A stretch of 12,188 bases of DNA from Deltaproteobacteria bacterium (GTDB taxonomy: Bacteria; Desulfobacterota; Desulfobaccia; Desulfobaccales; Desulfobaccaceae), in NCBI GenBank assembly GCA_016874895.1, contig VGSX01000087.1:1-12188 (forward strand), given 5' to 3'. Below the pieces are notes generated by a model. The model did no database searches. It was not told the DNA's origin and was given only the letters and a program-made list of their open reading frames with translations. Of this stretch, positions 6,121-12,188 are shown piece after piece (within the stretch, counting starts at the first letter, position 1; each line of letters starts with the position of its first letter). The position numbers were made by a program, and so were the translations under genes.

Positions 6121-6363
6121 ATGAGGCGGATTGTTCGCATGTCAGTGGGGGTTATCCTTATCCTCCTGGGAATTCCGGGACTCGTGCTGCCGATCCTGCA
6201 GGGTTGGCTCTTCCTGGCCCTGGGGGCGTTATTGTTATCCATCGACGTGCCGATTTTCGATCGCCTGGTCCGCTGGATCGAAGAGCGGGTCCCTCCGATA
6301 AAAAAGACCTTGGAGCGCTTCCGCAGTTTTTTAAAAGGAACCGACCGAACCAATAAGCCTTGA
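6121..6363 (+). CDS. Small two-helix membrane protein, PGPGW-like family
   Basis: An 80-residue protein. Two hydrophobic helices (about residues 6-23 and 26-42) are joined by the turn L-P-I-L-Q-G-W-L-F-L-A-L-G, a variant of the P-G-P-G-W signature seen in a family of small inner-membrane proteins of unknown function. Here the motif reads P-I-L-Q-G-W, so the first residues have drifted. The rest is an amphipathic, basic tail (W-I-E-E-R-V-P, then K-K-T-L-E-R-F-R), probably cytoplasmic. The ATG at 6121 is preceded by GGAG (6108-6111) with a 9-base gap. It stands alone between the tRNA unit and a repeat-rich gap, so context gives no hint of its role. Confidence 0.75.
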   Translation: MRRIVRMSVGVILILLGIPGLVLPILQGWLFLALGALLLSIDVPIFDRLVRWIEERVPPIKKTLERFRSFLKGTDRTNKP

Positions 6364-6402
6364 TAAAACCCCTCTTGCCCACCTGGCAGAACGGCTGCTA
6401 GC

Positions 6403-6472
6403 GTCATCCTGAACATCGTCAAGGATCTTAACCGATTGCCATCAGTAGATTCTTCTCGGCGTTCAGAATGAC
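6403..6472. repeat. 70-bp inverted-repeat element (MITE-like dispersed repeat)
   Basis: GTCATCCTGAAC (6403-6414) and GTTCAGAATGAC (6461-6472) are inverted repeats matching at 11 of 12 positions. They flank an interior with AAGGATCTTAACCGATTGCC and AGATTCTTCTCGGC. I recall closely similar non-coding elements (GTCATTCTGA ends, AAGAATCT and AAGATCCTT interior) scattered in many bacterial genomes. Only one copy is in this window. Confidence 0.65.
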
Positions 6473-6504
6473 CAGACGCCAATGCACCGCTTTGATAATA
6501 AGGC

Positions 6505-6527
6505 GTTCCCAAGTACAACTTGGGAAC
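6505..6527. repeat. Short hairpin repeat, copy C
   Basis: GTTCCCAAGT-ACA-ACTTGGGAAC is a perfect 10-bp stem with a 3-nt loop. It is related to copies A and B about 2 kb away before the PEP-CTERM gene, sharing the outer arms with B and the core with A. Confidence 0.8.
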
Positions 6528-6545
6528 GAGACCTAAATCTCTAAT

Positions 6546-6598
6546 CACTGCCCACTGCCCACTGACCACTGCCCACTGCCCACTGCCTACTGACCACT
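6546..6598. repeat. Heptanucleotide tandem repeat, seven copies
   Basis: Seven head-to-tail units of CACTGCC with single-base variants (CACTGAC twice in the third and last positions, the latter starting with T) fill 6546-6594. A partial eighth unit runs into the nth stop codon (6598-6600 on this strand). The unit length is 7 bp, so copy-number change here would not be frame-neutral if it entered coding sequence. Confidence 0.85.
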
Positions 6599-7236
6599 TA
6601 TTCCTTCTGCCCGAAGTCGCAGTACGGCCGCAGGAAGCAGACCGGGCACTGGGGCTTCCTGGCGGTGCAGATCCGGCGGCCGTGCCAGATGAGCTGGTGG
6701 GAAAAATGGGTCCACTTCTCCTGGGGCACCAGGGCCATGAGGTCGAATTCGATCTTCACCGGGTCTTTATTGGCGGTTAAACCGAGCCGTTGGGCCACCC
6801 GGCCAACGTGGGTATCCACCACGATCCCCGGAATGCCGAAGGCGTTGCCCAAAATGACGTTGGCGGTTTTCCGGCCGATGCCCGGCAGTTTCACCAGCTC
6901 CTCCAGGGACGGGGGAATCTGCCCGGCGGATTTCTCCACCAGGGTCTGACAGATCTGCTGGATGCTTTTGGCCTTTTGGCGGAAAAAACCGGTGGAGTGG
7001 AAGGCCTCCTCCAGGTCGGTCAGGGGTGCAGCGGCGTAGTCGGCCGCGGTGGGGTATTTCTGAAATACCGCCGGGGTCACCAGATTGACCCGTTCGTCGG
7101 TGCATTGGGCCGACAGGATGGTGGCCACCAGGAGTTCCAGGGGGTTGGCAAAATCCAGGGTGCAGTGCGCCGTGGGGTAATTTTCCTTCAATATTCTGAG
7201 GACGGCCTGAGCTTTGTCCTTTTTACCGGCTGTCAT
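6598..7236 (-). CDS. nth: Endonuclease III (DNA glycosylase/AP lyase)
   Basis: About 212 residues, the normal length. It removes oxidised pyrimidines from DNA and nicks the abasic site (base excision repair). Counting from the GTG at 7239, the helix-hairpin-helix is L-P-G-I-G-R-K-T-A (118-126) with catalytic Lys124. The catalytic Asp142 lies in V-V-D-T-H-V-G-R. The [4Fe-4S] cluster ligands C191, C198, C201 and C207 have the classic C-x6-C-x2-C-x5-C spacing. The start may be GTG 7239 or ATG 7236; the ATG overlaps the murJ stop as TGATG, so translation is coupled. A heptanucleotide repeat abuts the stop codon. Nothing looks damaged. Confidence 0.96.
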   Translation of the reverse strand: MTAGKKDKAQAVLRILKENYPTAHCTLDFANPLELLVATILSAQCTDERVNLVTPAVFQKYPTAADYAAAPLTDLEEAFHSTGFFRQKAKSIQQICQTLVEKSAGQIPPSLEELVKLPGIGRKTANVILGNAFGIPGIVVDTHVGRVAQRLGLTANKDPVKIEFDLMALVPQEKWTHFSHQLIWHGRRICTARKPQCPVCFLRPYCDFGQKE

Positions 7237-8852
7237 CACACGTTTTCCTCAGGTGGCTTTATTCTCTTCCGTAAACCGTGTACCTGGCGGATTAACTCCT
7301 GCAATTCCGGGACCCTGAGAAAAGAGAGAACGAGGGTGTAGAGCAGGAGGCCGGCGGCCAGCAGGATGCCCAGCAGCGCCATTTGACTGAAAATTCCCGT
7401 GCCGAAATGGGGCGGCAGCCAGACCGCCAGGAAATGCACCCCTACTCCCATGACGCTCGCGGCCAGGCAGATTTTGACCAGGCAGCGGCCCAGGTGGGCC
7501 AGGGGATAGCCCTGCATCTTGAAGTAAAGCACGACGCTCAGAAAGCCAAAGTTGAGGATCATGCTCAGGGAGGTGGCCAGGGCAATTGCCCGGTGCTGCA
7601 ACTGGTCCAGGGTCAGGAGGACGAAAATCAGGTTGGCCCCCACCGCCAGGAAGCTCCCCATCACTGGATACCTGGTGTTGTTGAGGGCGTAAAACACCGG
7701 GACGACGACCTTGACGCCGGAATAAGCGAAAAGACCCAGGGTGTAGAACACCAGGGCCGCGGCCGTCTGGCCGGTGTCAGAGGCCGTGAAACGGCCATGC
7801 TGAAAAATCAGGGCGATGATGGGTTCGGCCAGGATGGCCAGCCCCACCGAGGCCGGGACGGTGATGAGCAGCGTCATCACCAGCGACGAGGTAAAGGCCT
7901 GTTTCAAACCCTCATAATCCCGGTGCGCGGCATAGCGGGAAACCACAGGCATGGTGGCAATGGAAATGGCCACCCCGAAAACCCCGATGGGAAACTGCAG
8001 GAGACGAAAGGCGTAATTGAGCCAGGCGACGCTGCCTTCGGCGCAACTGGAAGCGAAGAAGGTGTTGATGAAGACGTTGATCTGGGTGGCGGAGAGCCCG
8101 ATGATGGCCGGGGTCATGAGCACAAAGATGCGGCGCAGCCCTTCATCCCGCCAATCCATGACCCACTGGCAGCGATAGCCCGTGCGGTACAGCGACGGCA
8201 CCTGCACTGCCAGCTGTAACACTCCCCCCAGGAGGGTGCCGATGGCCATGCCGATAATTGCCGGGACCCCGTACGATGGCAGGATCAGGGCCAGAGCCAC
8301 CCCGGTGAGAATGGACCCCAGATTGAAAAAACTGGAGGCCATGGCCGGCAGGAAAAATCTCCCCTTGGTATTGAGGATGCCCATGACCACCGCGGCCAGG
8401 GAAATCATGGGGAGGAAGGGAAACATGATCTGGGTCATGATGACCGTTAGACCCATTTTGCCGGCTACCAGGCCGAAATCCGGCGCCATGAGGCGCACCA
8501 GATGATGGGCCGAGAGGATGCCCACGAGGGCGATGCCCCCCACCAGGAGGGTCAAGGTCACCAGGACATTGTTGGCCAGCCGCCAGGTGCTTTGCTTTCC
8601 CCGCCGCTGGTCATATTCGGTGAATACGCTGACGAAAGCGGCGCTCAAGGCCCCTTCGGCAAATAAATCGCGCAGCAGATTGGGGATCCGGAAGGCCACC
8701 ACAAAGGCGTCCATGGCCATACCGGCCCCGAAGAAATTGGCCAGCACCTGTTCCCGCACCAGACCCAGAATCCGACTGCAGAATACCGCAATACCCACAG
8801 TCCCGGCAGAACGGGCAATGGTTCCGGTCTGGCTGGAGGCGGCGGCGCTCAC
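7236..8852 (-). CDS. murJ: MurJ/MviN lipid II flippase
   Basis: A 538-residue polytopic membrane protein that moves lipid II across the inner membrane for peptidoglycan synthesis (MOP exporter superfamily, 14 helices expected). The N-terminal signature is clear: S-R-I-L-G-L-V-R (R27, R33), G-A-G-M-A-M-D-A-F (D48) and F-R-I-P-N-L-L-R (R55), followed by F-A-E-G-A-L-S-A-A-F. Hydrophobic segments then run to the end, including L-N-Y-A-F-R-L-L-Q-F-P-I-G-V-F-G, conserved in the family. It starts at GTG 8852 with no good Shine-Dalgarno, 16 bp after the stop of the upstream small membrane gene, so coupling to that gene is likely. It overlaps nth at the other end. Confidence 0.96.
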   Translation of the reverse strand: MSAAASSQTGTIARSAGTVGIAVFCSRILGLVREQVLANFFGAGMAMDAFVVAFRIPNLLRDLFAEGALSAAFVSVFTEYDQRRGKQSTWRLANNVLVTLTLLVGGIALVGILSAHHLVRLMAPDFGLVAGKMGLTVIMTQIMFPFLPMISLAAVVMGILNTKGRFFLPAMASSFFNLGSILTGVALALILPSYGVPAIIGMAIGTLLGGVLQLAVQVPSLYRTGYRCQWVMDWRDEGLRRIFVLMTPAIIGLSATQINVFINTFFASSCAEGSVAWLNYAFRLLQFPIGVFGVAISIATMPVVSRYAAHRDYEGLKQAFTSSLVMTLLITVPASVGLAILAEPIIALIFQHGRFTASDTGQTAAALVFYTLGLFAYSGVKVVVPVFYALNNTRYPVMGSFLAVGANLIFVLLTLDQLQHRAIALATSLSMILNFGFLSVVLYFKMQGYPLAHLGRCLVKICLAASVMGVGVHFLAVWLPPHFGTGIFSQMALLGILLAAGLLLYTLVLSFLRVPELQELIRQVHGLRKRIKPPEENV

Positions 8853-8868
8853 GGAGGACTGGGAAAGA

Positions 8869-9270
8869 CTAAGAGGATTTCTTCGCTTTGAGCGTGGCCG
8901 GAGTCCGTTTTTCCGGTTTCATGCGGGGGCGGGGCCGGGGGGCCTCGAGCTTAAGCCGCTCCTGCTCCTCGGGACTGGAGGAATAATACAGCGCATAAGT
9001 CGGCACGCTGCCCACGGTAGGGGGCTTTTCGGTACCGTCGGCGTTTACGTCGGGAATCGGTTCGGTTTTATCGTGGGAAGATAGGACGTGGGGAAAGGCG
9101 ATCCCGGCCTGCAACTTTTCTTCAGGCACCTGGAGAGCCAAATAAACCATGAAGGTCAGTCCTGATAAGGCGACAGCGCCGAAAAAAGCCAAACCATAGA
9201 GCAGCCTTTTGGGCCAGCGCGGCGGTCGAGCCAAGAAAGACGATTTGTGGCGAAAAATGGCAGACCTCAT
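8869..9270 (-). CDS. Unknown single-pass membrane protein upstream of murJ
   Basis: 133 residues, not recognised. The N-terminus is basic (R-H-K, R-P-P-R-W-P-K-R), followed by one hydrophobic helix at about residues 23-46. After it comes a polar, proline-rich region without Cys and a Lys/Arg/Pro-rich end. The topology would be N-in with a soluble periplasmic or extracytoplasmic tail. Its stop lies 16 bp before murJ, whose own start lacks a ribosome binding site, so the gene may serve murJ expression as well as encode a protein. The basic tail could contact anionic envelope polymers or lipids, but this is speculation. A promoter candidate lies 80-110 bp upstream of the ATG. Confidence 0.7.
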   Translation of the reverse strand: MRSAIFRHKSSFLARPPRWPKRLLYGLAFFGAVALSGLTFMVYLALQVPEEKLQAGIAFPHVLSSHDKTEPIPDVNADGTEKPPTVGSVPTYALYYSSSPEEQERLKLEAPRPRPRMKPEKRTPATLKAKKSS

Positions 9271-9354
9271 CCCATGCCAGGTATATCTTTATTTTTCAGT
9301 GCGGTTGGATTCCGTTGATGATGCTGATGACAATAAGAATACCGTTTTTTTCTA

Positions 9355-9383
9355 TTCTTACCAATTAATAGTTTAGAAGTCAA
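9355..9383 (-). promoter_or_regulatory. Promoter candidate for the small-membrane-protein/murJ/nth operon
   Basis: On the minus strand, TTGACT (9383-9378), a 17-bp spacer and TAAGAA (9360-9355), with a TG at the extended -10 position. It lies in an AT-rich stretch between rlmB and the operon. The -35 element is strong and the -10 weak. Confidence 0.45.
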
Positions 9384-9445
9384 CGACATTTTAATATTTT
9401 AATAGAACTAATTTATATTATAAAATCAGCAAGATAAGCTTTGGG

Positions 9446-10210
9446 TCAGCTTGTTGCGGCCAATCTTTGGCGAAATACCTCATACAATAACACCGCCCCT
9501 GCCGTGGCGGCGTTCAGAGAGCCGATCTTCCCGGCTGCCATAGGGATGGCCAGCACACGGTCGCATGCCTGCCGTACTCGGGGGCGCAGGCCGCGGCCTT
9601 CGCTGCCGATGACCAGCGCCAGGGGGCCCCTTAAATCAGCGCCGTATATCGTCTGGGGGGCCTCTGCCTCGGCGCCTATCACCCAGAGGCCGATCTCCTT
9701 TAGGCGGGCCAAGGCATCGGTGAGATTGGTGACCCGGCACACCGGTATATGGGCCAGGGCTCCCGCCGCAGCCTTAGCCACGGTGGATGTCACCCCCACG
9801 GCCCGATCTTTGGGAATAAGCACTCCCTGGACCCCCACCGCGGCGGCTGTGCGCAGCAGGTTGCCCAGATTCATGGGGTCCTGCAAACAATCCGCCGCCA
9901 CCGTTAGGGCCGCATCCCCGGCCTCGGATAAACGGGCCAACAAGTCCGCCTCCGGCAGATAGCGGTACCCACAGGTGCGGGCCAGGATGCCCTGGTGGTG
10001 GACAGGACCGGCAACCCGCGCCAGCCAGGCAGGTTCCACCAGGCGGAAGCGCACCCCGTATCTCTGGGCCAGCCGCTTGACCTCCTCAAACCAGCGGCCC
10101 CGTCCCCCCCGGGCCATCATGACCTCTTCCAGACAGTCCCCCTGCTGCCGCAAGGCCTCCAGGACCGGATGGACCCCATAGATAATTTTTTCCGCCTCGG
10201 GAGGTTTCAT
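9446..10210 (-). CDS. rlmB: 23S rRNA 2'-O-methyltransferase, RlmB/TrmH (SpoU) family
   Basis: 254 residues, the usual length. RlmB methylates the 2'-O of a conserved guanosine (G2251 in E. coli) in the ribosomal peptidyl-transferase region, using SAM. The N-terminal substrate-binding domain begins I-Y-G-V-H-P-V-L-E-A-L (10-20) and includes V-H-H-Q-G-I (70-75). The SPOUT catalytic domain shows motif 1 (N-L-G-N-L-L-R-T-A, 114-122), motif 2 (V-I-G-S-E-G-R-G-L, 200-208) and motif 3 (I-P-M then G-S-L-N, 222-233), which make the trefoil-knot SAM site. N114, R120, E204 and N233 are in their expected places. A related TrmH-family target cannot be excluded. No clear terminator follows it. Confidence 0.9.
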   Translation of the reverse strand: MKPPEAEKIIYGVHPVLEALRQQGDCLEEVMMARGGRGRWFEEVKRLAQRYGVRFRLVEPAWLARVAGPVHHQGILARTCGYRYLPEADLLARLSEAGDAALTVAADCLQDPMNLGNLLRTAAAVGVQGVLIPKDRAVGVTSTVAKAAAGALAHIPVCRVTNLTDALARLKEIGLWVIGAEAEAPQTIYGADLRGPLALVIGSEGRGLRPRVRQACDRVLAIPMAAGKIGSLNAATAGAVLLYEVFRQRLAATS

Positions 10211-10559
10211 CTTATATCAGTTCTGGTTTCCGGTTTCTGCTTTATGGTTAAAATGTTATCTATTTTTAGATAGTTGAGATATCACATTGTTGCATTCCAA
10301 ACAGAACTTGGTATTAATGCAGTCTGTCAGCAATCAGCGAACAAAGCTGGAGCTCAATTTCAGAAGCAGGCAGAACCCGGTTCAATAGGGTCATTTGAGC
10401 TTTGCCCATGTTATCACGATAAGAATGTATACCGTGGCTTTATTTGGTATTCCGTTTACGTTTCCAATAAACCCATTGGGGCAGATCCGGGTAAGATAAC
10501 TATCTTGACCGAAGGCCTGCGCCACAGGAGCTAATTTCATATCGAAGGGAGGCAACCAC
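10211..10559. other. Intergenic region between divergent genes
   Basis: About 350 bp separating rlmB (minus) from the zinc-ribbon gene (plus), with no convincing gene. It contains the inverted repeats TATCTA-TTTT-TAGATA (10257-10272) and AAGATA-AC-TATCTT (10493-10506). The second overlaps TTGACC (10505-10510), a possible -35 whose best partner GCTAAT (10530-10535) is 19 bp away. An open frame on each strand crosses the region, but neither has a ribosome binding site or recognisable motifs. Confidence 0.45.
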
Positions 10560-11072
10560 ATGGCGCTCTTACCTTGCCGGGAATGCCAGCGAGAGGTCAG
10601 CACCGAGGCCACAACCTGCCCTCACTGCGGGGCCCCCCGCCCATCGGACCAGGAATGGCGGGGTACGGGGTATGAATACCGTTCAGAGCGAACGTTTTAC
10701 GGCTACCCCCTGGTACACGTGGCCTTCGGCAAGGACGCCCGGGGCCGACGCCGGGTGGCCAAGGGCATAATTGCCATCGGCCAGTTTGCCTTCGGGGTCA
10801 TCACCGTGGCCCAATTCGGGGTGGGCCTGGTCTTCGGTTTCGGCCAGTTTATTTTCGGTTTTACGGCCCTGGCCCAGTTTGCCGGGGGCCTGTTCCTGGG
10901 GGTGGGTCAGTTCGCCAGCGGCTACGTGGCCATCGGCCAGATCGTGTTGGCTAAAATCGGTCTGGCCCAGATGGGCCTGGCCGAGGCCCTGTGGAGCCCC
11001 CAGCGTCGTGATCCCGCCGCAGTGGATTTTTTCCGCCAGCTCTGGGAAGACCTGCGCTCCTGGCTGCTCTGA
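10560..11072 (+). CDS. Zinc-ribbon membrane protein with glutamine-centred repeats
   Basis: 170 residues. An N-terminal zinc ribbon (C6-x2-C9 and C20-x2-C23, with P-H-C-G-A-P) is followed by a linker containing Y-G-Y-P-L-V-H-V-A-F-G (47-57). A hydrophobic, glycine-rich region (about 69-140) then has seven G/A-Q-[FIM] units with Gln at 75, 85, 96, 106, 117, 127 and 137, giving steps of 10, 11, 10, 11, 10 and 10. A short amphipathic tail rich in Trp, Phe and Arg closes it. Similar zinc-ribbon/glycine-repeat proteins are annotated as unknown. The ATG is preceded by AAGGGAGG (10545-10552), an excellent site 7 bases away. Whether the repeats form membrane helices or a small beta-solenoid cannot be told from sequence. 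It converges on a binding-protein gene with 2 bp between stops. Confidence 0.8.
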   Translation: MALLPCRECQREVSTEATTCPHCGAPRPSDQEWRGTGYEYRSERTFYGYPLVHVAFGKDARGRRRVAKGIIAIGQFAFGVITVAQFGVGLVFGFGQFIFGFTALAQFAGGLFLGVGQFASGYVAIGQIVLAKIGLAQMGLAEALWSPQRRDPAAVDFFRQLWEDLRSWLL

Positions 11073-11074
11073 TC

Positions 11075-12188
11075 TCAGTCCAGGGTAAATAAATGCCGTT
11101 GCTGGGCTTTGGGGACGAACCACTTGATGAAATTATAAGTGATGCCCGCGGGAGCCGGTTTGATGCCCTGGAAGCGACTGCTGACGGCCGGCAGGGCGTC
11201 GGGCACAAAGAGAAAGGTATAAGGCTGATCCTGAGCCAATATTTCCTGAAACCGGAAATAACAGGCCTTTCTTTTGGCCCGGTCAAAGGTGTGGCGGCCC
11301 TGCTCCAGCAGCCGGTCAACTTCCGGATTCTGGTAATGGATAAAATTTAACTCGCCGGGGTTAATTTTGGAGGAATGCCAGATGTCAAAGACGTCCGGGT
11401 CCTGACCGGTGGTCCAGCCCAACAATACCGCCTCAAAGCGGCCCTTTTCGATGAATTCCTTCAAAAACGCGGCCCATTCCACGGTGCGGATTTTCACCAG
11501 CACCCCCACTTCCCGGAGCCGGCGCTGGATAATCTCGGCGGTGCGCACCCGCACCTCATTCCCCTGGTTGGTAAGGATGGTGAATTCAAAGGGTTGCCCT
11601 TCTTTTTCCTGCACTCCCTGGGCATTCAGCCGCCACCCGGCCTCGGCCAGCAGGGCTTTGGCCTTTTCCGGGTCATAAGAAAAGTCGGGGACATCGGGAT
11701 TGTGGAACCAGGTTCCAGGGTTATAGGGGCCGGTGGCCGGGACGCCCAGCCCCAGGAGGACCCCGTCAATAATCTCCTGTTTGTTGATGGCCGAGGTCAA
11801 AGCCTGGCGCACCCGCACGTCCTTGAACTTGGGGTCTTCCAGGTTATAGCCCAGATAGGTGTAAGCAAAGGCCGTGTAGCGGAATTTATTGAACATCTGC
11901 TGAAACTTGGGATAATCTGTCTGCCGCACGTACTGCAGTGGGGTGAGCCCCATGCGGTCGATATTGCCGGCCTTGAGTTCCAGAAAAATGGTGGCCTGGT
12001 CCGGCTTCACCATGCTGATGTAGCCGTTGAGATACGGCCGACCCTCAAAATAATCCGGATTATAGGTCAGCATGATGCGGTCCTGGGTTTTCCAGGACAA
12101 GAATTTATACGGGCCGGTGCCGATGGGATGGCGGGCCAGGGGGGAGCGGGTAATATCCTGGCCCTCCAAAAGATGTTTGGGCAGGATG
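11075..12188 (-). CDS. ABC transporter peptide-binding protein (SBP_bac_5), partial at the N-terminus
   Basis: The C-terminal 371 residues of a family-5 extracellular solute-binding protein (DppA/OppA type), which captures oligopeptides or similar ligands outside the membrane and passes them to an ABC permease. The frame continues beyond the window edge, so the signal peptide and first lobe are missing. Signatures are I-L-P-K-H-L-L-E-G at the edge, then H-P-I-G-T-G-P-Y-K-F, Y-L-G-Y-N-L-E-D-P, D-V-R-V-R-Q-A-L-T-S-A-I-N-K and Y-D-P-E-K-A-K-A-L-L-A-E-A-G-W. All are ordered as in the family. The C-terminus (Q-R-H-L-F-T-L-D) ends 2 bp from the stop of the convergent gene. Permease and ATPase genes are not in view. 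The substrate cannot be assigned; peptides are the default. Confidence 0.93.
   Translation of the reverse strand, partial: ILPKHLLEGQDITRSPLARHPIGTGPYKFLSWKTQDRIMLTYNPDYFEGRPYLNGYISMVKPDQATIFLELKAGNIDRMGLTPLQYVRQTDYPKFQQMFNKFRYTAFAYTYLGYNLEDPKFKDVRVRQALTSAINKQEIIDGVLLGLGVPATGPYNPGTWFHNPDVPDFSYDPEKAKALLAEAGWRLNAQGVQEKEGQPFEFTILTNQGNEVRVRTAEIIQRRLREVGVLVKIRTVEWAAFLKEFIEKGRFEAVLLGWTTGQDPDVFDIWHSSKINPGELNFIHYQNPEVDRLLEQGRHTFDRAKRKACYFRFQEILAQDQPYTFLFVPDALPAVSSRFQGIKPAPAGITYNFIKWFVPKAQQRHLFTLD

Noticed and set aside
6546..6598. CRISPR-like array
   Set aside because: Units are 7 bp with no spacers, so this is a simple tandem repeat.
7383..9084. Large plus-strand open frames opposite murJ
   Set aside because: They are highly repetitive in Gly/Gln/His/Asp or Arg/Thr/Pro, typical of the antisense frame of a GC-rich gene; murJ is unambiguous on the other strand.
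10274..10612. Possible small genes in the rlmB/zinc-ribbon gap on either strand
   Set aside because: Neither the plus frame (10274-10534) nor the minus frame (10391-10612) has a ribosome binding site or recognisable motif, and the minus one overlaps the zinc-ribbon gene start.

Overview
The window is moderately GC-rich and looks like a chromosomal segment of an anaerobic deltaproteobacterium (Desulfobacterota, possibly syntrophic or sulfate-reducing). This is an inference. It rests on a PEP-CTERM-type secreted protein, stacked toxin-antitoxin (TA) remnants, tandem CNNM/CorC proteins, and several families of short dispersed hairpin repeats. Nothing in the window fixes the species.

Left part (1-1960, + strand): a small TA island. 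It holds a RelB-like antitoxin with a RelE-like toxin that looks catalytically decayed, then an intact Phd/YefM antitoxin with a PIN (VapC-type) toxin, then a chimeric remnant in which the front of a WGR-like gene is joined out of frame to the tail of a ParE-type toxin. Both TA operons start with an AT-rich promoter that carries a 12-bp palindrome, as expected for autoregulation.

Middle part (1960-6600): two overlapping CNNM/HlyC-CorC genes, the first lacking its membrane domain. Next is a PEP-CTERM protein whose signal peptide is separated from the body by one extra base. Then come an intrinsic terminator and a minus-strand tRNA-Gln(CTG)/tRNA-Asn(GTT) unit with its own promoter and terminator. 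A small two-helix PGPGW-type membrane protein follows. After it lies a 230-bp gap packed with three kinds of repeat: a 70-bp inverted-repeat element, a hairpin repeat also found before the PEP-CTERM gene, and a seven-copy heptanucleotide array that runs up to the nth stop codon.

Right part (6598-12188): mostly housekeeping genes on the minus strand. A putative operon reads unknown membrane protein, murJ (lipid II flippase), nth (endonuclease III), with short gaps or overlaps. Upstream of it is rlmB (23S rRNA 2'-O-methyltransferase, TrmH/SpoU family). A plus-strand zinc-ribbon membrane protein with a regular 10/11-residue glutamine repeat ends 2 bp from the stop of a minus-strand peptide ABC-transporter binding protein, whose start lies beyond the window edge.

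I saw no CRISPR array, phage, rRNA or complete insertion sequence, and no clear undescribed multi-gene system. The most interesting signals are gene decay and fusion in the TA island, the signal-peptide frameshift beside a hairpin repeat, the repeat families, and the Q-repeat membrane protein.
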